From: Saccharothrix espanaensis DSM 44229
GTDB lineage: Bacteria > Actinomycetota > Actinomycetes > Mycobacteriales > Pseudonocardiaceae
Assembly (NCBI RefSeq): GCF_000328705.1
Contig: NC_019673.1
Location: 930,001 to 994,000 of the forward strand
DNA: 64,000 bases
Reading direction: 5' to 3'
Below the pieces are notes generated by a model. That model saw only the letters and a program-made list of their open reading frames with translations. It did no database searches and was not told the DNA's origin. Position numbers and translations under genes: made by a program. Below, one piece after another: positions 1 through 7,763 of this stretch; the stretch's first letter is position 1, and each line of letters begins with the position of its first letter.

Positions 1-1
1 G

Positions 2-451
2 AGGCTCGGCCTGCCGGGCGTGTGGGGCCGGGCGTTCGTGGCCGGCGAGCGCGCCTCGAACCGGCAGATCGCCCGGCTGCGCCGGCCGCAGCTGCTCCAG
101 CGGACCCGGGTCCTGCGCCCCGGTCTGCGGTGGCTGCTGTTCGGCAAGCAGCCGCTGTGGCGGGACGTGGCGTCGTCGGCGGTCATGGTGGGCCGGTGCA
201 ACCCGGTGGCCATGGTGGCGTTCCGGAGCTCCCTGGACGCACACGACCGGGTGAAATCGCTCAAGCAGTTCGGCGGCATCCCGGCAGTAGTCCTCGCCGG
301 CGGCGCGGACCGCCTCACCCCGGCCCGGCACGCACGGATCATCGCGGACGAGGTGACGCACGCCGAGTTGGTGATCTACCCAGGAGCGGGTCACATGCTC
401 CCGATGGAGCGATCACGAGAGGTCACAGCACACATCACCGCGCTGCTGTGA
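2..451 (+). CDS. Alpha/beta hydrolase, C-terminal part (gene cut by window edge)
   Basis: The reading frame is open from the left edge and ends at TGA 449-451, so only the last ~149 residues are present. The C-terminus has the typical end of an alpha/beta hydrolase fold: a strand-plus-Asp stretch (VVLAGGADRLTP, likely acid residue) followed by GAGHMLPMER, whose His would be the catalytic base. The nucleophile elbow would lie outside the window, so activity and substrate cannot be judged. In mycobacteria an alpha/beta hydrolase (LipV-type) lies in the same conserved neighbourhood as the genes that follow, which makes this a plausible but unproven counterpart. The gene converges on the TetR gene to its right, and a long hairpin element begins 15 bases after its stop. 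Confidence 0.85.
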   Translation, partial: RLGLPGVWGRAFVAGERASNRQIARLRRPQLLQRTRVLRPGLRWLLFGKQPLWRDVASSAVMVGRCNPVAMVAFRSSLDAHDRVKSLKQFGGIPAVVLAGGADRLTPARHARIIADEVTHAELVIYPGAGHMLPMERSREVTAHITALL

Positions 452-465
452 CGACCCGCCGGACC

Positions 466-565
466 ACCACGCGAGGCCGCGTCGGTAGGTCGAGACTCAT
501 TTCCCGGCGATCACGCTTTTCGATCGTCGGGAAATCAGGCTCGACCTACCGACTTCCCGGCGGCC
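466..565 (+). repeat. Hairpin repeat element, copy 1 (inverted partner at 4816-4914)
   Basis: The left arm 481-512 and right arm 522-553 are 32 bases each and pair with only about three mismatches and one G-T pair around a 9-base loop ACGCTTTTC (513-521). The outer flank 466-485 (ACCACGCGAGGCCGCGTCGG) and the loop core 509-526 (GATCACGCTTTTCGATCG) are found identically, on the other strand, in copy 2. The right flank 549-565 matches copy 2 at 16 of 17 bases. The element lies between two convergent genes, so a transcription terminator role is possible. The conserved flanks and loop go beyond what a plain terminator needs. Confidence 0.85.
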
Positions 566-598
566 GAGCCCGCCGCGACGGAGTCGCGGCAATCCAAC

Positions 599-1243
599 TC
601 AGTGCTGGAGGGGGAAGCCGCCGCCGATGCCGCGCCACGCGAGGTTGGAGATCAGGGCGACCGCGTCTTCCTTCGGGACCTGGCGGTCGTCGGCCAGCCA
701 CGCACGTGCCGTGACCTGCGACAAGCCGACAAGGCCGACCGCGAGCAGCCGGGCGCGGTGCTCGTCCAGGCCGGTGTCGGCGGTGATGGTGCCGGTGATC
801 GCCTTCACGCTCTCCGTCGTCGCCCGCTCCACGGCCTGCGCCACGGCCGGCTCGCTGCGCAGGTCGGACTCGAAGACCATGCGGAACGCCTGGCCCTCGC
901 CGTCCACGAAGTCGTAGAACGCGCCGACCGTCGCCTTCACCCGCTGCTTGTTGTCCGTGGTGGACTCCAGCGCACCGCGCACGCGGTTCACCAGCTCGTC
1001 CACGTGGGATTCCAGCAGCGCCATGTACAGCTCCAGCTTGCCGGGGAAGTGCTGGTACAGCACCGGCTTGCTGACGCCCGCGCGCTCGGCGATCTCGTCC
1101 ATCGCGGCGGCGTGGTAGCCGTTGGACACGAACACGTCCTGCGCCGCGGCCAGCAACTGGGCACGCCGGGCGGTGCGTGGGAGTCGGACCCCTCGTCCCG
1201 CGCCGCCGTTGTGCCCGACCGTGGTCTGGGCCGTCTCCGTCAT
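599..1243 (-). CDS. TetR/AcrR family transcriptional regulator
   Basis: This 214-residue protein has a TetR helix-turn-helix near residues 18-64 (RTARRAQLLAAAQDVF then ITAERAGVSKP-like VLYQHFPGK), the family hallmark YxHFxxK, followed by a helical ligand-binding half ending in WRGIGGGF. Longer in-frame starts exist to 1423, but ATG 1243 has a GGAGG six bases upstream and gives a normal family length, so it was chosen. It is transcribed away from the alpha/beta hydrolase gene at 1382 and probably controls itself and that gene. Position next to DUF3152 and moeZ matches the mycobacterial TetR gene Rv3208. The ligand is unknown. Confidence 0.9.
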   Translation of the reverse strand: MTETAQTTVGHNGGAGRGVRLPRTARRAQLLAAAQDVFVSNGYHAAAMDEIAERAGVSKPVLYQHFPGKLELYMALLESHVDELVNRVRGALESTTDNKQRVKATVGAFYDFVDGEGQAFRMVFESDLRSEPAVAQAVERATTESVKAITGTITADTGLDEHRARLLAVGLVGLSQVTARAWLADDRQVPKEDAVALISNLAWRGIGGGFPLQH

Positions 1244-1304
1244 GGTGCCTCCAGCCAACCTGTCCATCGCGAAACCGGCAAGGGGTGGCCCTGCCGGCTC
1301 GTCG

Positions 1305-1333
1305 GCAACCTTACTCGCTGGTAGCAGCGTTGC
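1305..1333. promoter_or_regulatory. Candidate TetR operator in the divergent intergenic region
   Basis: The outer arms GCAAC (1305-1309) and GTTGC (1329-1333) are exact inverted repeats, and an imperfect TTAC...GTAG pair lies inside. The site sits between the divergent starts at 1243 and 1382, where an autoregulating TetR protein would be expected to bind. The symmetry is modest, so this is a suggestion only. Confidence 0.3.
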
Positions 1334-1381
1334 GGGAAAGCTTCTCGTTTCGTAGGACGCCCGAGCAGGCATCCTGGAGGA

Positions 1382-2359
1382 ATGACCGAGGCCCTGGAGG
1401 CGAGCAGACCCGCCCTCACCCACGTGCCCCTGTCCGCCGCGCCGCTACCCCCGCTGGACTCAACGAGCGCGCCGTGGCCAGGTGACTACCTCGACATCGA
1501 CGGCCACACCGTGCACGTCCGGCGCACCCCCGGCCCGGCCGACTCGACCGCCGTCTACGTGCACGGCCTGGGCGGTTCGGCCACGAACTGGACCGACCTG
1601 GCCGGGCAGCTCTCCGGCCACGTCGACGGGCACGCGCTGGACCTGCCCGGGTTCGGCCGCTCCGAGCCGATCCCCGGCTACACGTTCAGCATGGCCACCC
1701 ACGCCGAGGTGGTCGTCGCCTACATCGAGTCGCTCGGCGTCGGCCCGGTGCACCTGTTCGGCAACTCAATGGGCGGCGCGATCTCGCTGATCGCCGCGGC
1801 CGCCCGGCCCGACCTGGTGCGCACGCTGACCCTGATCTCGCCCGCCGTGCCGGACCTGCGTCCCAGCCTGCGCCGGGTGTCCGACCCGCGGCTGCCGCTG
1901 GCGTTCCTGCCGGTCCTGGGCTCGCGGATGCGCCGGCAGCTCGCCCTGGTCACGCCCGAGCAGCGGACCCAGCAGATGCTGCGGCTGTGCTTCGCCGACC
2001 CGTCGCAGGTCCCGGAAGTGCGGATCGAGCAGTCCGCGGCGGAGTACGCGGAGCGGACCGCGCAGCCGTGGTCGGGCACCGCGCTCGGCCGCAGCACGGT
2101 GGAGCTGATCAGGACGTGGCTGGTGCCGCGCTCGCGGTCGATGTGGCTGCTGCCGCCCCGGATCACCGCGCCCTCGCTGGTCGTCTGGGGCACCGAGGAC
2201 CGGCTGGTCAGCGCCCGCAAGGCGCCCCGGGTGGCCCGGCTGCTGCCGCGCGGCCGGCTGCTGGTGCTGCCGCGCACCGGGCACGTCGCCCAGATGGAGC
2301 GGCCGGAGTCGGTGGCGCGGGCCGTGCTCGGGATGTGGGAGTCCGGTGCGGCCTGGTAG
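1382..2359 (+). CDS. Alpha/beta hydrolase
   Basis: A 325-residue alpha/beta hydrolase. VYVHGLGGSATNW is the oxyanion-loop region (HGxGG), GNSMGG is the nucleophile elbow with Ser, WGTEDRLV carries the probable acidic residue and GTGHVAQMERP the catalytic His. No signal peptide is apparent, so a cytoplasmic esterase, lipase or related enzyme is likely. The substrate cannot be read from the sequence. ATG 1382 has GGAGG only one base upstream, which is too close, so translation may be leaderless or start slightly downstream at a GTG near 1420. It is divergent from the TetR gene, its likely regulator, and followed after 87 bases by the DUF3152 gene. Confidence 0.9.
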   Translation: MTEALEASRPALTHVPLSAAPLPPLDSTSAPWPGDYLDIDGHTVHVRRTPGPADSTAVYVHGLGGSATNWTDLAGQLSGHVDGHALDLPGFGRSEPIPGYTFSMATHAEVVVAYIESLGVGPVHLFGNSMGGAISLIAAAARPDLVRTLTLISPAVPDLRPSLRRVSDPRLPLAFLPVLGSRMRRQLALVTPEQRTQQMLRLCFADPSQVPEVRIEQSAAEYAERTAQPWSGTALGRSTVELIRTWLVPRSRSMWLLPPRITAPSLVVWGTEDRLVSARKAPRVARLLPRGRLLVLPRTGHVAQMERPESVARAVLGMWESGAAW

Positions 2360-2446
2360 CCCGGTCCAGCGCGGTGACCTGGGCCGTCCGCCCGGCTCGG
2401 GCACCGGAGTCCGCTGGGCGGGCGCCGCTGTGGCACCCTGGTCGCC

Positions 2447-3472
2447 GTGAACCGGACATCGCAGGACGGGCGCGACACCGCGCCTGCCTCGGATGCCCGG
2501 CCGTCCCCTCCGGACGACCGCTACCGCCGGGGTTCCCGGCGGACCGGGGCCGAGCCGCTGACCGCCTCCTGGGAGCCCGCCGGCTCCCGGCCCGGCCCGC
2601 GCCGGCGCGGGCTCAAGGGCCTGGTCGCGAACTACGGCTGGCGGATCTACGCGGTGCCCGTGCTGTTGGTGCTGACCGCGCTGGTGGTGCTGGACACGGC
2701 CACGCCCACCGGGATCGGTTCGGCCGGCGAGACGTCCGCCGCCGCGTCGGCCACGACGACCACGCCCGGCCCGCCCGCGGCCAGCGAGACGCCGCCCGCG
2801 AAGGTCGACCTGGTGACCATCCCGACCGCGGTGCTGCCCGACGGCCCCAAGTTCTCCGAGCAGGGCGCGGGCACCTGGCAGGTCATCGCGGGCTCGGCAC
2901 CGCAGGTGGGGCAGGGCAAGCTCTACAGGTACACGATCGCCGTGGAGGACGGCGTGGACGCGGCCGACTACGGCGGCGACCGCGAGGCGTTCGCGCGGAC
3001 GATCGACGGCATCCTAGCCGACAGCCGGAGCTGGATCGGCACCGGCGAGGTCTCGATGCAGCGCGTCGAGCCGAACCAGCCGGTGGACTTCACCGTGAGC
3101 CTCAGCACCACGGGGACCACGCACAGCATGTGCGGCTTCCAGATCCAGTACGAGTCGTCGTGCTGGCACCCGCCGACGAAGCGCGTGGTCATCAACGTGG
3201 CCCGGTGGGTGCGCGGCGCGAAGGCGTACAGCAACGACTTGTCGACTTATCGCGCGTACGCGATCAACCACGAGGTCGGCCACGCGCTGGGCAACGGCCA
3301 CGAGGGCTGCCAGGAGAACGGGCACGCCGCGCCGGTGATGATGCAGCAGTCCTTCGGGGTCGCCAACGACTACGTGGCCCAGTTGAACGAGGTGGACTAC
3401 TCCAACCGCGGCGTCGTGCCGGCGGACGGCAAGGTCTGCACGCCCAACGCGTTCCCGGTGGCACCTCGCTAG
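2447..3472 (+). CDS. DUF3152 domain protein, membrane-anchored metzincin-like
   Basis: This 341-residue protein has an acidic/proline-rich cytoplasmic N-terminus, a single membrane span around residues 66-83 (VPVLLVLTALVVL), a Ser/Thr/Pro linker and an extracytoplasmic DUF3152 domain. At residues 275-285 it has HEVGHALGNGH, an exact HExxHxxGxxH zinc signature as in metzincin peptidases. Four cysteines (near CGFQ, SSCW, EGCQ, KVCT) could form disulfides outside the cell. Proteolysis has not to my knowledge been shown for the family. It lies directly upstream of moeZ, an arrangement I recall also from mycobacteria (Rv3207c-Rv3206c). GTG 2447 is the first good start. Confidence 0.85.
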   Translation: MNRTSQDGRDTAPASDARPSPPDDRYRRGSRRTGAEPLTASWEPAGSRPGPRRRGLKGLVANYGWRIYAVPVLLVLTALVVLDTATPTGIGSAGETSAAASATTTTPGPPAASETPPAKVDLVTIPTAVLPDGPKFSEQGAGTWQVIAGSAPQVGQGKLYRYTIAVEDGVDAADYGGDREAFARTIDGILADSRSWIGTGEVSMQRVEPNQPVDFTVSLSTTGTTHSMCGFQIQYESSCWHPPTKRVVINVARWVRGAKAYSNDLSTYRAYAINHEVGHALGNGHEGCQENGHAAPVMMQQSFGVANDYVAQLNEVDYSNRGVVPADGKVCTPNAFPVAPR

Positions 3473-3615
3473 CCCCTTCGGCGCAGCGGTCGGGCATCCT
3501 GGGACGAGCGGTCCGACACGTGTCCACGCGCTGGGACGGCTTCCCATCCGGGAAGACGGTGGGCCAGGCTGGTGTTGTCCGTCGGTAGAGGACATGTTTC
3601 GTCGAGGAGGATCAG

Positions 3616-4788
3616 ATGGCGCTTCCGCCGCTCGTGGAGCCCGCAGCGGAGCTGACCAAGGAAGAAGTCGCGCGGTACAGCCGGCACCTGATCATCCCGG
3701 ACGTCGGGGTTGCCGGGCAGAAGCGGCTGAAGAACGCGAAGGTCCTGGTCGTGGGGGCGGGCGGGCTGGGTTCGCCGGCGCTGCTCTACCTGGCCGCGGC
3801 CGGGGTCGGCACGCTGGGCGTCGTGGACTTCGACATCGTCGACGAGTCGAACCTCCAGCGCCAGGTCATCCACGGCCAGTCCGACGTCGGCAAGCCCAAG
3901 GCGGAGTCCGCGCGGGACTCGGTGGCCGAGATCAACCCGTTCGTGAAGGTGATCCTGCACCAGGTGCACCTGAACTCGGAGAACGTGCTCGACATCTTCC
4001 GGGACTACGACCTGATCCTGGACGGCACGGACAACTTCGCCACCCGGTACCTGGTCAACGACGCCGCCGTGCTGCTGGGCAAGCCGTACGTGTGGGGCTC
4101 GATCTTCCGGTTCGAGGGCCAGGTCAGCGTCTTCTGGGAGGACGCGCCGGACGGCCAGGGCCTCAACTACCGCGACCTCTACCCGGAGCCGCCGCCGCCC
4201 GGCATGGTCCCGTCGTGCGCCGAGGGCGGCGTGCTGGGCGTGCTGTGCGCGTCGATCGGCTCGATCATGGTGACCGAGGCGATCAAGCTGCTGACCGGCA
4301 TCGGCGACCCGCTGCTCGGCCGGCTCATGGTCTACGACGCCCTGGAGATGTCCTACCGGACGATCAAGATCCGCAAGGACCCGGAGAGCATCAAGATCAC
4401 CGAGCTGATCGACTACGAGGCGTTCTGCGGCGTGGTCTCCGACGACGCGCAGCAGGCCGCGGCGGGCAACACGATCACCCCGCTGGAGCTCAAGCAGAAG
4501 CAGGACGGCGGCGAGGACTTCCTGCTGGTCGACGTCCGCGAGCCGCACGAGTTCGAGATCGTGCGCATCCCGGGCTCGGTGCTGATCCCCAAGGACCGCA
4601 TCCTGTCCGGCGAGGCGTTCGCCGAACTGCCGCAGGACAAGCAGGTCGTCCTGCACTGCAAGTCGGGCGCCCGCTCGGCCGAAGCTCTGGCCGCACTGCA
4701 CCGCGCCGGCTTCAGGGACGCCGTGCACGTGGGCGGCGGCGTGCTCGCCTGGGCCCGCGAAGTGGACCCCAGTCTGCCCACGTACTGA
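3616..4788 (+). CDS. moeZ: Adenylyltransferase/sulfurtransferase MoeZ
   Basis: A 390-residue fusion of a ThiF/MoeB-type E1-like adenylyltransferase (residues about 20-260; nucleotide loop GAGGLGSPAL near residue 48, then DxDxVxxSNLxRQ) and a C-terminal rhodanese domain (about 290-390) with active-site Cys348 in HCKSGARS. MoeZ adenylates the C-terminal Gly-Gly of small sulfur carriers and forms the thiocarboxylate, and in mycobacteria serves CysO (cysteine synthesis), MoaD (molybdenum cofactor) and possibly ThiS. The zinc CxxC pairs of E. coli MoeB are not visible, as is usual for MoeZ. GAGGAGG lies just upstream of ATG 3616. A long hairpin element follows 27 bases after the stop. Confidence 0.95.
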   Translation: MALPPLVEPAAELTKEEVARYSRHLIIPDVGVAGQKRLKNAKVLVVGAGGLGSPALLYLAAAGVGTLGVVDFDIVDESNLQRQVIHGQSDVGKPKAESARDSVAEINPFVKVILHQVHLNSENVLDIFRDYDLILDGTDNFATRYLVNDAAVLLGKPYVWGSIFRFEGQVSVFWEDAPDGQGLNYRDLYPEPPPPGMVPSCAEGGVLGVLCASIGSIMVTEAIKLLTGIGDPLLGRLMVYDALEMSYRTIKIRKDPESIKITELIDYEAFCGVVSDDAQQAAAGNTITPLELKQKQDGGEDFLLVDVREPHEFEIVRIPGSVLIPKDRILSGEAFAELPQDKQVVLHCKSGARSAEALAALHRAGFRDAVHVGGGVLAWAREVDPSLPTY

Positions 4789-4815
4789 CGGCCCCGCCTC
4801 CGGCGATCGCGGTGA

Positions 4816-4914
4816 GGCCGCCGGCAAGTCGGCCCATCGCGTCGTCTTTCACCCCGATCGAAAAGCGTGATCGGGTGAAAGGCGACGCGACAGGCCGACG
4901 CGGCCTCGCGTGGT
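4816..4914 (-). repeat. Hairpin repeat element, copy 2 (inverted partner of 466-565)
   Basis: Arms 4828-4859 and 4869-4899 pair along nearly their whole length around the loop GAAAAGCGT (4860-4868), the exact reverse complement of the loop in copy 1. Segment 4895-4914 is the reverse complement of the 20-base flank of copy 1, and 4816-4832 matches the other flank at 16 of 17 bases. The middle of the stem differs from copy 1 on both arms, yet pairing is kept. The element starts 27 bases after the moeZ stop and fills about half of the 243-base gap before the next gene. Confidence 0.85.
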
Positions 4915-5031
4915 GTGACGTTCGCGATGGCCTCAACCCGCATTAGTGCGGTTGGGCCGGATGGGTGTGTGGCGCGCGACTAGCGGCGCGAGGTCCACCA
5001 CACGTGAGGGTTTGACGGGTAGCGTGCCGGC

Positions 5032-5829
5032 GTGACCCCATCCCCGGAGCCGCCACCGTCGCACGTGCGCGCCGCGTTCGGCGCGCGCGACGCCGAGCCG
5101 GAGCTGATCGACGCCGGTCCGGTGTGGCGCTGTGGCGACGCGGCGATCCGGCCGGCGGGCAACCCCGCCGAGGCGACGTGGGTCGCCAGGACGCTCGACA
5201 CGCTGACCGTGGACAAGCTGCGCGTCGGCAGACCCCTGCGGTCGACCGACGGCCGGTACGTCGTCGGCGGGTGGGCCGCCACCAAGTACCTGTCCGGCCG
5301 GGCCGAGCCGCGGCACGACGAGATCGTGGAAGTCGCCGTCAAGCTGCACGAGGCGACCAAGGACCTCACCAAGCCCCGCTTCCTCGACGCCCGCGCGGAC
5401 GTGTTCGCGGTCGCCGACCGGTGCGCGTGGGAAGAAGGCCCCGCCGAGCTGGACGCCGCGCTCGGCGGCCGGCTGTACGAGCTGCTCACCGCCTACCGCA
5501 AGCCGTTGACGCTCAAGCCGCAGGTCGTGCACGGCGACCTGTTCGGCAACGTGCTGTTCGCGGGCGACGCGGCACCGGCCGTCATCGACTTCAAGGCGTT
5601 CTGGCGGCCCGCCGAGTACGGCGCGGCGATCGTCGTGGTGGACGCGACGTCGTGGGGTGGCGCGGATCATGGGCTGATCCAGCGGTGGGCGCACCTCGCG
5701 GAGTGGCCGCAGATCCTGCTGAGGGCGACCCTGTTCCGCCTCGCGGTGCACGCCCTGCACCCGCTGTCCGGCCCGAAGTCGCTGGTGGGGCTGGAGCGCA
5801 CGGCCACCAAGGTGCTCGAACTCCTCTGA
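5032..5829 (+). CDS. TIGR02569 family protein (aminoglycoside phosphotransferase-like fold)
   Basis: A 265-residue cytoplasmic protein related to the aminoglycoside phosphotransferase/choline kinase fold. HGDLFGNVLF (near residue 168) resembles the catalytic loop HGDxxxxNxL, and AVIDFKAFW the metal-binding IDF/IDW motif. The N-terminal nucleotide loop is not clear, and whether it is an active kinase is unknown. The assignment to TIGR02569 rests on overall resemblance and on position: in mycobacteria the gene beside moeZ (Rv3205c) is of this family. Start GTG 5032 follows the hairpin element with no strong ribosome binding site. No partner or substrate can be named. Confidence 0.75.
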   Translation: MTPSPEPPPSHVRAAFGARDAEPELIDAGPVWRCGDAAIRPAGNPAEATWVARTLDTLTVDKLRVGRPLRSTDGRYVVGGWAATKYLSGRAEPRHDEIVEVAVKLHEATKDLTKPRFLDARADVFAVADRCAWEEGPAELDAALGGRLYELLTAYRKPLTLKPQVVHGDLFGNVLFAGDAAPAVIDFKAFWRPAEYGAAIVVVDATSWGGADHGLIQRWAHLAEWPQILLRATLFRLAVHALHPLSGPKSLVGLERTATKVLELL

Positions 5830-6026
5830 CCTCCTCCCGTCCCGGCGGCGGTGGGCGGGCAAGTTCGCCTGGCCGGAACACCGCGCGGCGTGGAGTCGAC
5901 AGCACGTTCCTGCGGTCGTCCCTGACCGACACCCACCGCCCGTACCGCGCGTGGCAGTGCGCGATGTCCGTGACCGATGTCGTGCGACGCGGCGCTGAAC
6001 CGCGAAGTCCTCCTGTTCGGGCGGAA

Positions 6027-6044
6027 TAGTTGAAGTCTCAACTA
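6027..6044. promoter_or_regulatory. Palindrome upstream of pirin gene, MarR-type operator candidate
   Basis: TAGTTGA (6027-6033) and TCAACTA (6038-6044) are perfect inverted arms with a 4-base spacer. TTGA-N-TCAA symmetry is common in operators of MarR-family repressors. The site is 48 bases before the chosen pirin start. No MarR gene is adjacent, so the regulator would act from elsewhere. In otherwise very GC-rich DNA an AT-containing exact palindrome at this spot is notable. Confidence 0.5.
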
Positions 6045-6091
6045 GGTTGGACGGGGTGAGACCGAACGTCCGAGCGGAGAAGGAGGCAGCC

Positions 6092-7054
6092 ATGCCCGCC
6101 GTGACCGCGGACACCCTGACCCTGCCGAGGCTGCCCGACCTCCCGGAGACCACGACCGACTGGCGTCCGGTCCGCAAGGTCGTCGCGGCGCGCAAGTCCT
6201 ACGAGGGTGAGGGCTTCCAGGTGCGCCGCCCGTTCCCCGGCGTCGACCTGCCATCGGCCGACCCGTTCCTCCTGCTCGACCACATGGGCGCGGTGGAGTA
6301 CGGGCCGGGCGAGGCGAAGGGCGCGCCGTGGCACCCGCACCGGGGCTTCGAAACCGTCACCTACATGATCGACGGCGCTTTCGAGCACCTCGACTCCACC
6401 GGTGGCGGCGGCCTGATCAAGGACGGCGCGACCCAGTGGATGACCGCCGGCAGCGGTGTCCTGCACAGCGAACTGCCGCCGCCGGACATGGTCGCCAAGG
6501 GCGGGCTGTTCCACGGCGTGCAGCTCTGGGTGAACCTGCCCAGGGCCGCGAAGTGGACCCCGCCCCGCTACCAGGACATCAAGGCGCACGACATCCGCCT
6601 GCTGGCCAGTGACGACGGAGGCGCGCTGGTCCGGGTGATCGCCGGCGACCTCGCGGGCCACCGGGGACCCGGGACGACCCACACCCCGATCACCTACCTG
6701 CACGCGACCGCCGCGCCCGGAGCCCGGCTGGCCTTCCCGTGGCCGGCGGACTTCAACGCGATGGTCTACGTGTTGTCCGGCAAGGGTTTCGTGGGCCACG
6801 AGCGCCGCCCGCTGGAGGAGGGCGAGCTGGCCGTCCTCGGCAACGGCGAGGCGCTCACCCTGCGGGCGGCCACCGAGTGGGACGTGCTGGTGCTCGGTGG
6901 GCTGCCGCTCGACGAGCCCGTCGCGCGCTACGGGCCGTTCGTGATGAACACCCGCCAAGAGATCCTCGACGCGATCGAGGACTTCCAGGCCGGGCGACTC
7001 GGCGGGACGCACGTCCCGCACGTCGGCCCGGCGGACGAGGAGCTGGAGAAGTGA
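6092..7054 (+). CDS. Pirin family protein
   Basis: This 320-residue bicupin has the four metal ligands of the pirin N-terminal cupin: His81 and His83 in HPHRGFETV, His125 and Glu127 in HSE. The C-terminal cupin follows from about residue 180. Pirins bind iron, and several oxidise quercetin or act as redox-responsive co-regulators, so the exact role here is open. An upstream TTG at 6047 is in frame, but ATG 6092 has AAGGAGG five bases before it and is preferred. A perfect palindrome (6027-6044) precedes the gene. The stop overlaps the start of the TPR gene (GTGA), so both are probably one operon. Confidence 0.92.
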   Translation: MPAVTADTLTLPRLPDLPETTTDWRPVRKVVAARKSYEGEGFQVRRPFPGVDLPSADPFLLLDHMGAVEYGPGEAKGAPWHPHRGFETVTYMIDGAFEHLDSTGGGGLIKDGATQWMTAGSGVLHSELPPPDMVAKGGLFHGVQLWVNLPRAAKWTPPRYQDIKAHDIRLLASDDGGALVRVIAGDLAGHRGPGTTHTPITYLHATAAPGARLAFPWPADFNAMVYVLSGKGFVGHERRPLEEGELAVLGNGEALTLRAATEWDVLVLGGLPLDEPVARYGPFVMNTRQEILDAIEDFQAGRLGGTHVPHVGPADEELEK

Positions 7055-7440
7055 CCGACATCCGCGAACTGCTGGACCGCGGCCGGGAGTTCCGCGCCGC
7101 GGGTGACCCGAGCAGCGCCGCGCGGTTCCTGGCGGAGGCCGCGACGCACGCCCCGGGCGACCGCACCGTGCTCACCGAGCTGGCGCTGGCGCACTTCCAG
7201 TCGGCGGCGCTGGGCCGGGCCGAGGGCGTGCTGCGCGACCTGGTCGAACTCGACCCGGCCGACGGCTACACCCGGCTGCTGCTGGGCCGCACGCTCAGCC
7301 GGCAGAGCCGGTACGCGGAGGCGTTGCCGCAGTTGCGACTCGCCGTCGCGCTCACCCGCGACCCGGACGTCGAGGCCGAGCTGGCCCGCGTGGAGAAGCG
7401 GGTCACCACAGACCGGGCGGCTCCTCCGCCTTCTCCGTGA
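7051..7440 (+). CDS. Tetratricopeptide repeat protein
   Basis: This 129-residue protein starts at GTG 7051, overlapping the pirin stop by four bases. It is almost entirely helical repeats of TPR type: about three 34-residue units, with recognisable pattern ALAHFQSAALGRAEGVLRDL then LLLGRTLSRQSRYAEALPQL. It should be a small cytoplasmic scaffold, and the translational coupling suggests it works with the pirin. Its last 38 bases overlap the end of the oppositely transcribed ATL gene. No catalytic motif is present. Confidence 0.85.
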   Translation: MTDIRELLDRGREFRAAGDPSSAARFLAEAATHAPGDRTVLTELALAHFQSAALGRAEGVLRDLVELDPADGYTRLLLGRTLSRQSRYAEALPQLRLAVALTRDPDVEAELARVEKRVTTDRAAPPPSP

Positions 7441-7729
7441 CCGCGTCCTCCCAGCGGTACGTGCGCAGGTCGATCTTCCCGTCGGCCACCGCCACGCCTT
7501 CCTCGCGCAGCAGCTGGTGCTGCGTGTCGGCGATGTGCGGCGCGCACGTGCCGTTGGCGCGCAGCACCCGGTGCCACGGCAGGTCGTGCCCGTCCTGGTT
7601 CAGGACGTGGCCGACCAGCCGCGGCGACGGGGCGCGCGACAGGTCGGCGACGTCGCCGTAGGTGGCGACCCGGCCGCGCGGGATGGACCGCACGACCTCG
7701 CGGATCATTTCGTGCAACTCTTCATCCAC
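7403..7729 (-). CDS. Alkyltransferase-like (ATL) protein, MGMT family without the acceptor cysteine
   Basis: This 108-residue protein is made of the DNA-binding domain of O6-alkylguanine-DNA alkyltransferase. RGRVATYGDVA, RLVGHVLN and the active-site segment are all present, but the segment reads PWHRVL where true methyltransferases have PCHRV: residue 52 is Trp instead of the alkyl-accepting Cys. ATL proteins bind O6-alkylguanine and hand the lesion to nucleotide excision repair. The position beside adnAB matches mycobacterial Rv3204, recalled as a similar protein. GTG 7729 is the start. The gene converges on the TPR gene with a 38-base overlap. Confidence 0.93.
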   Translation of the reverse strand: MDEELHEMIREVVRSIPRGRVATYGDVADLSRAPSPRLVGHVLNQDGHDLPWHRVLRANGTCAPHIADTQHQLLREEGVAVADGKIDLRTYRWEDAVTEKAEEPPGLW

Positions 7730-7763
7730 CGAACCAGTTTTCCACGGTCGGTGCGCGTCCCGA

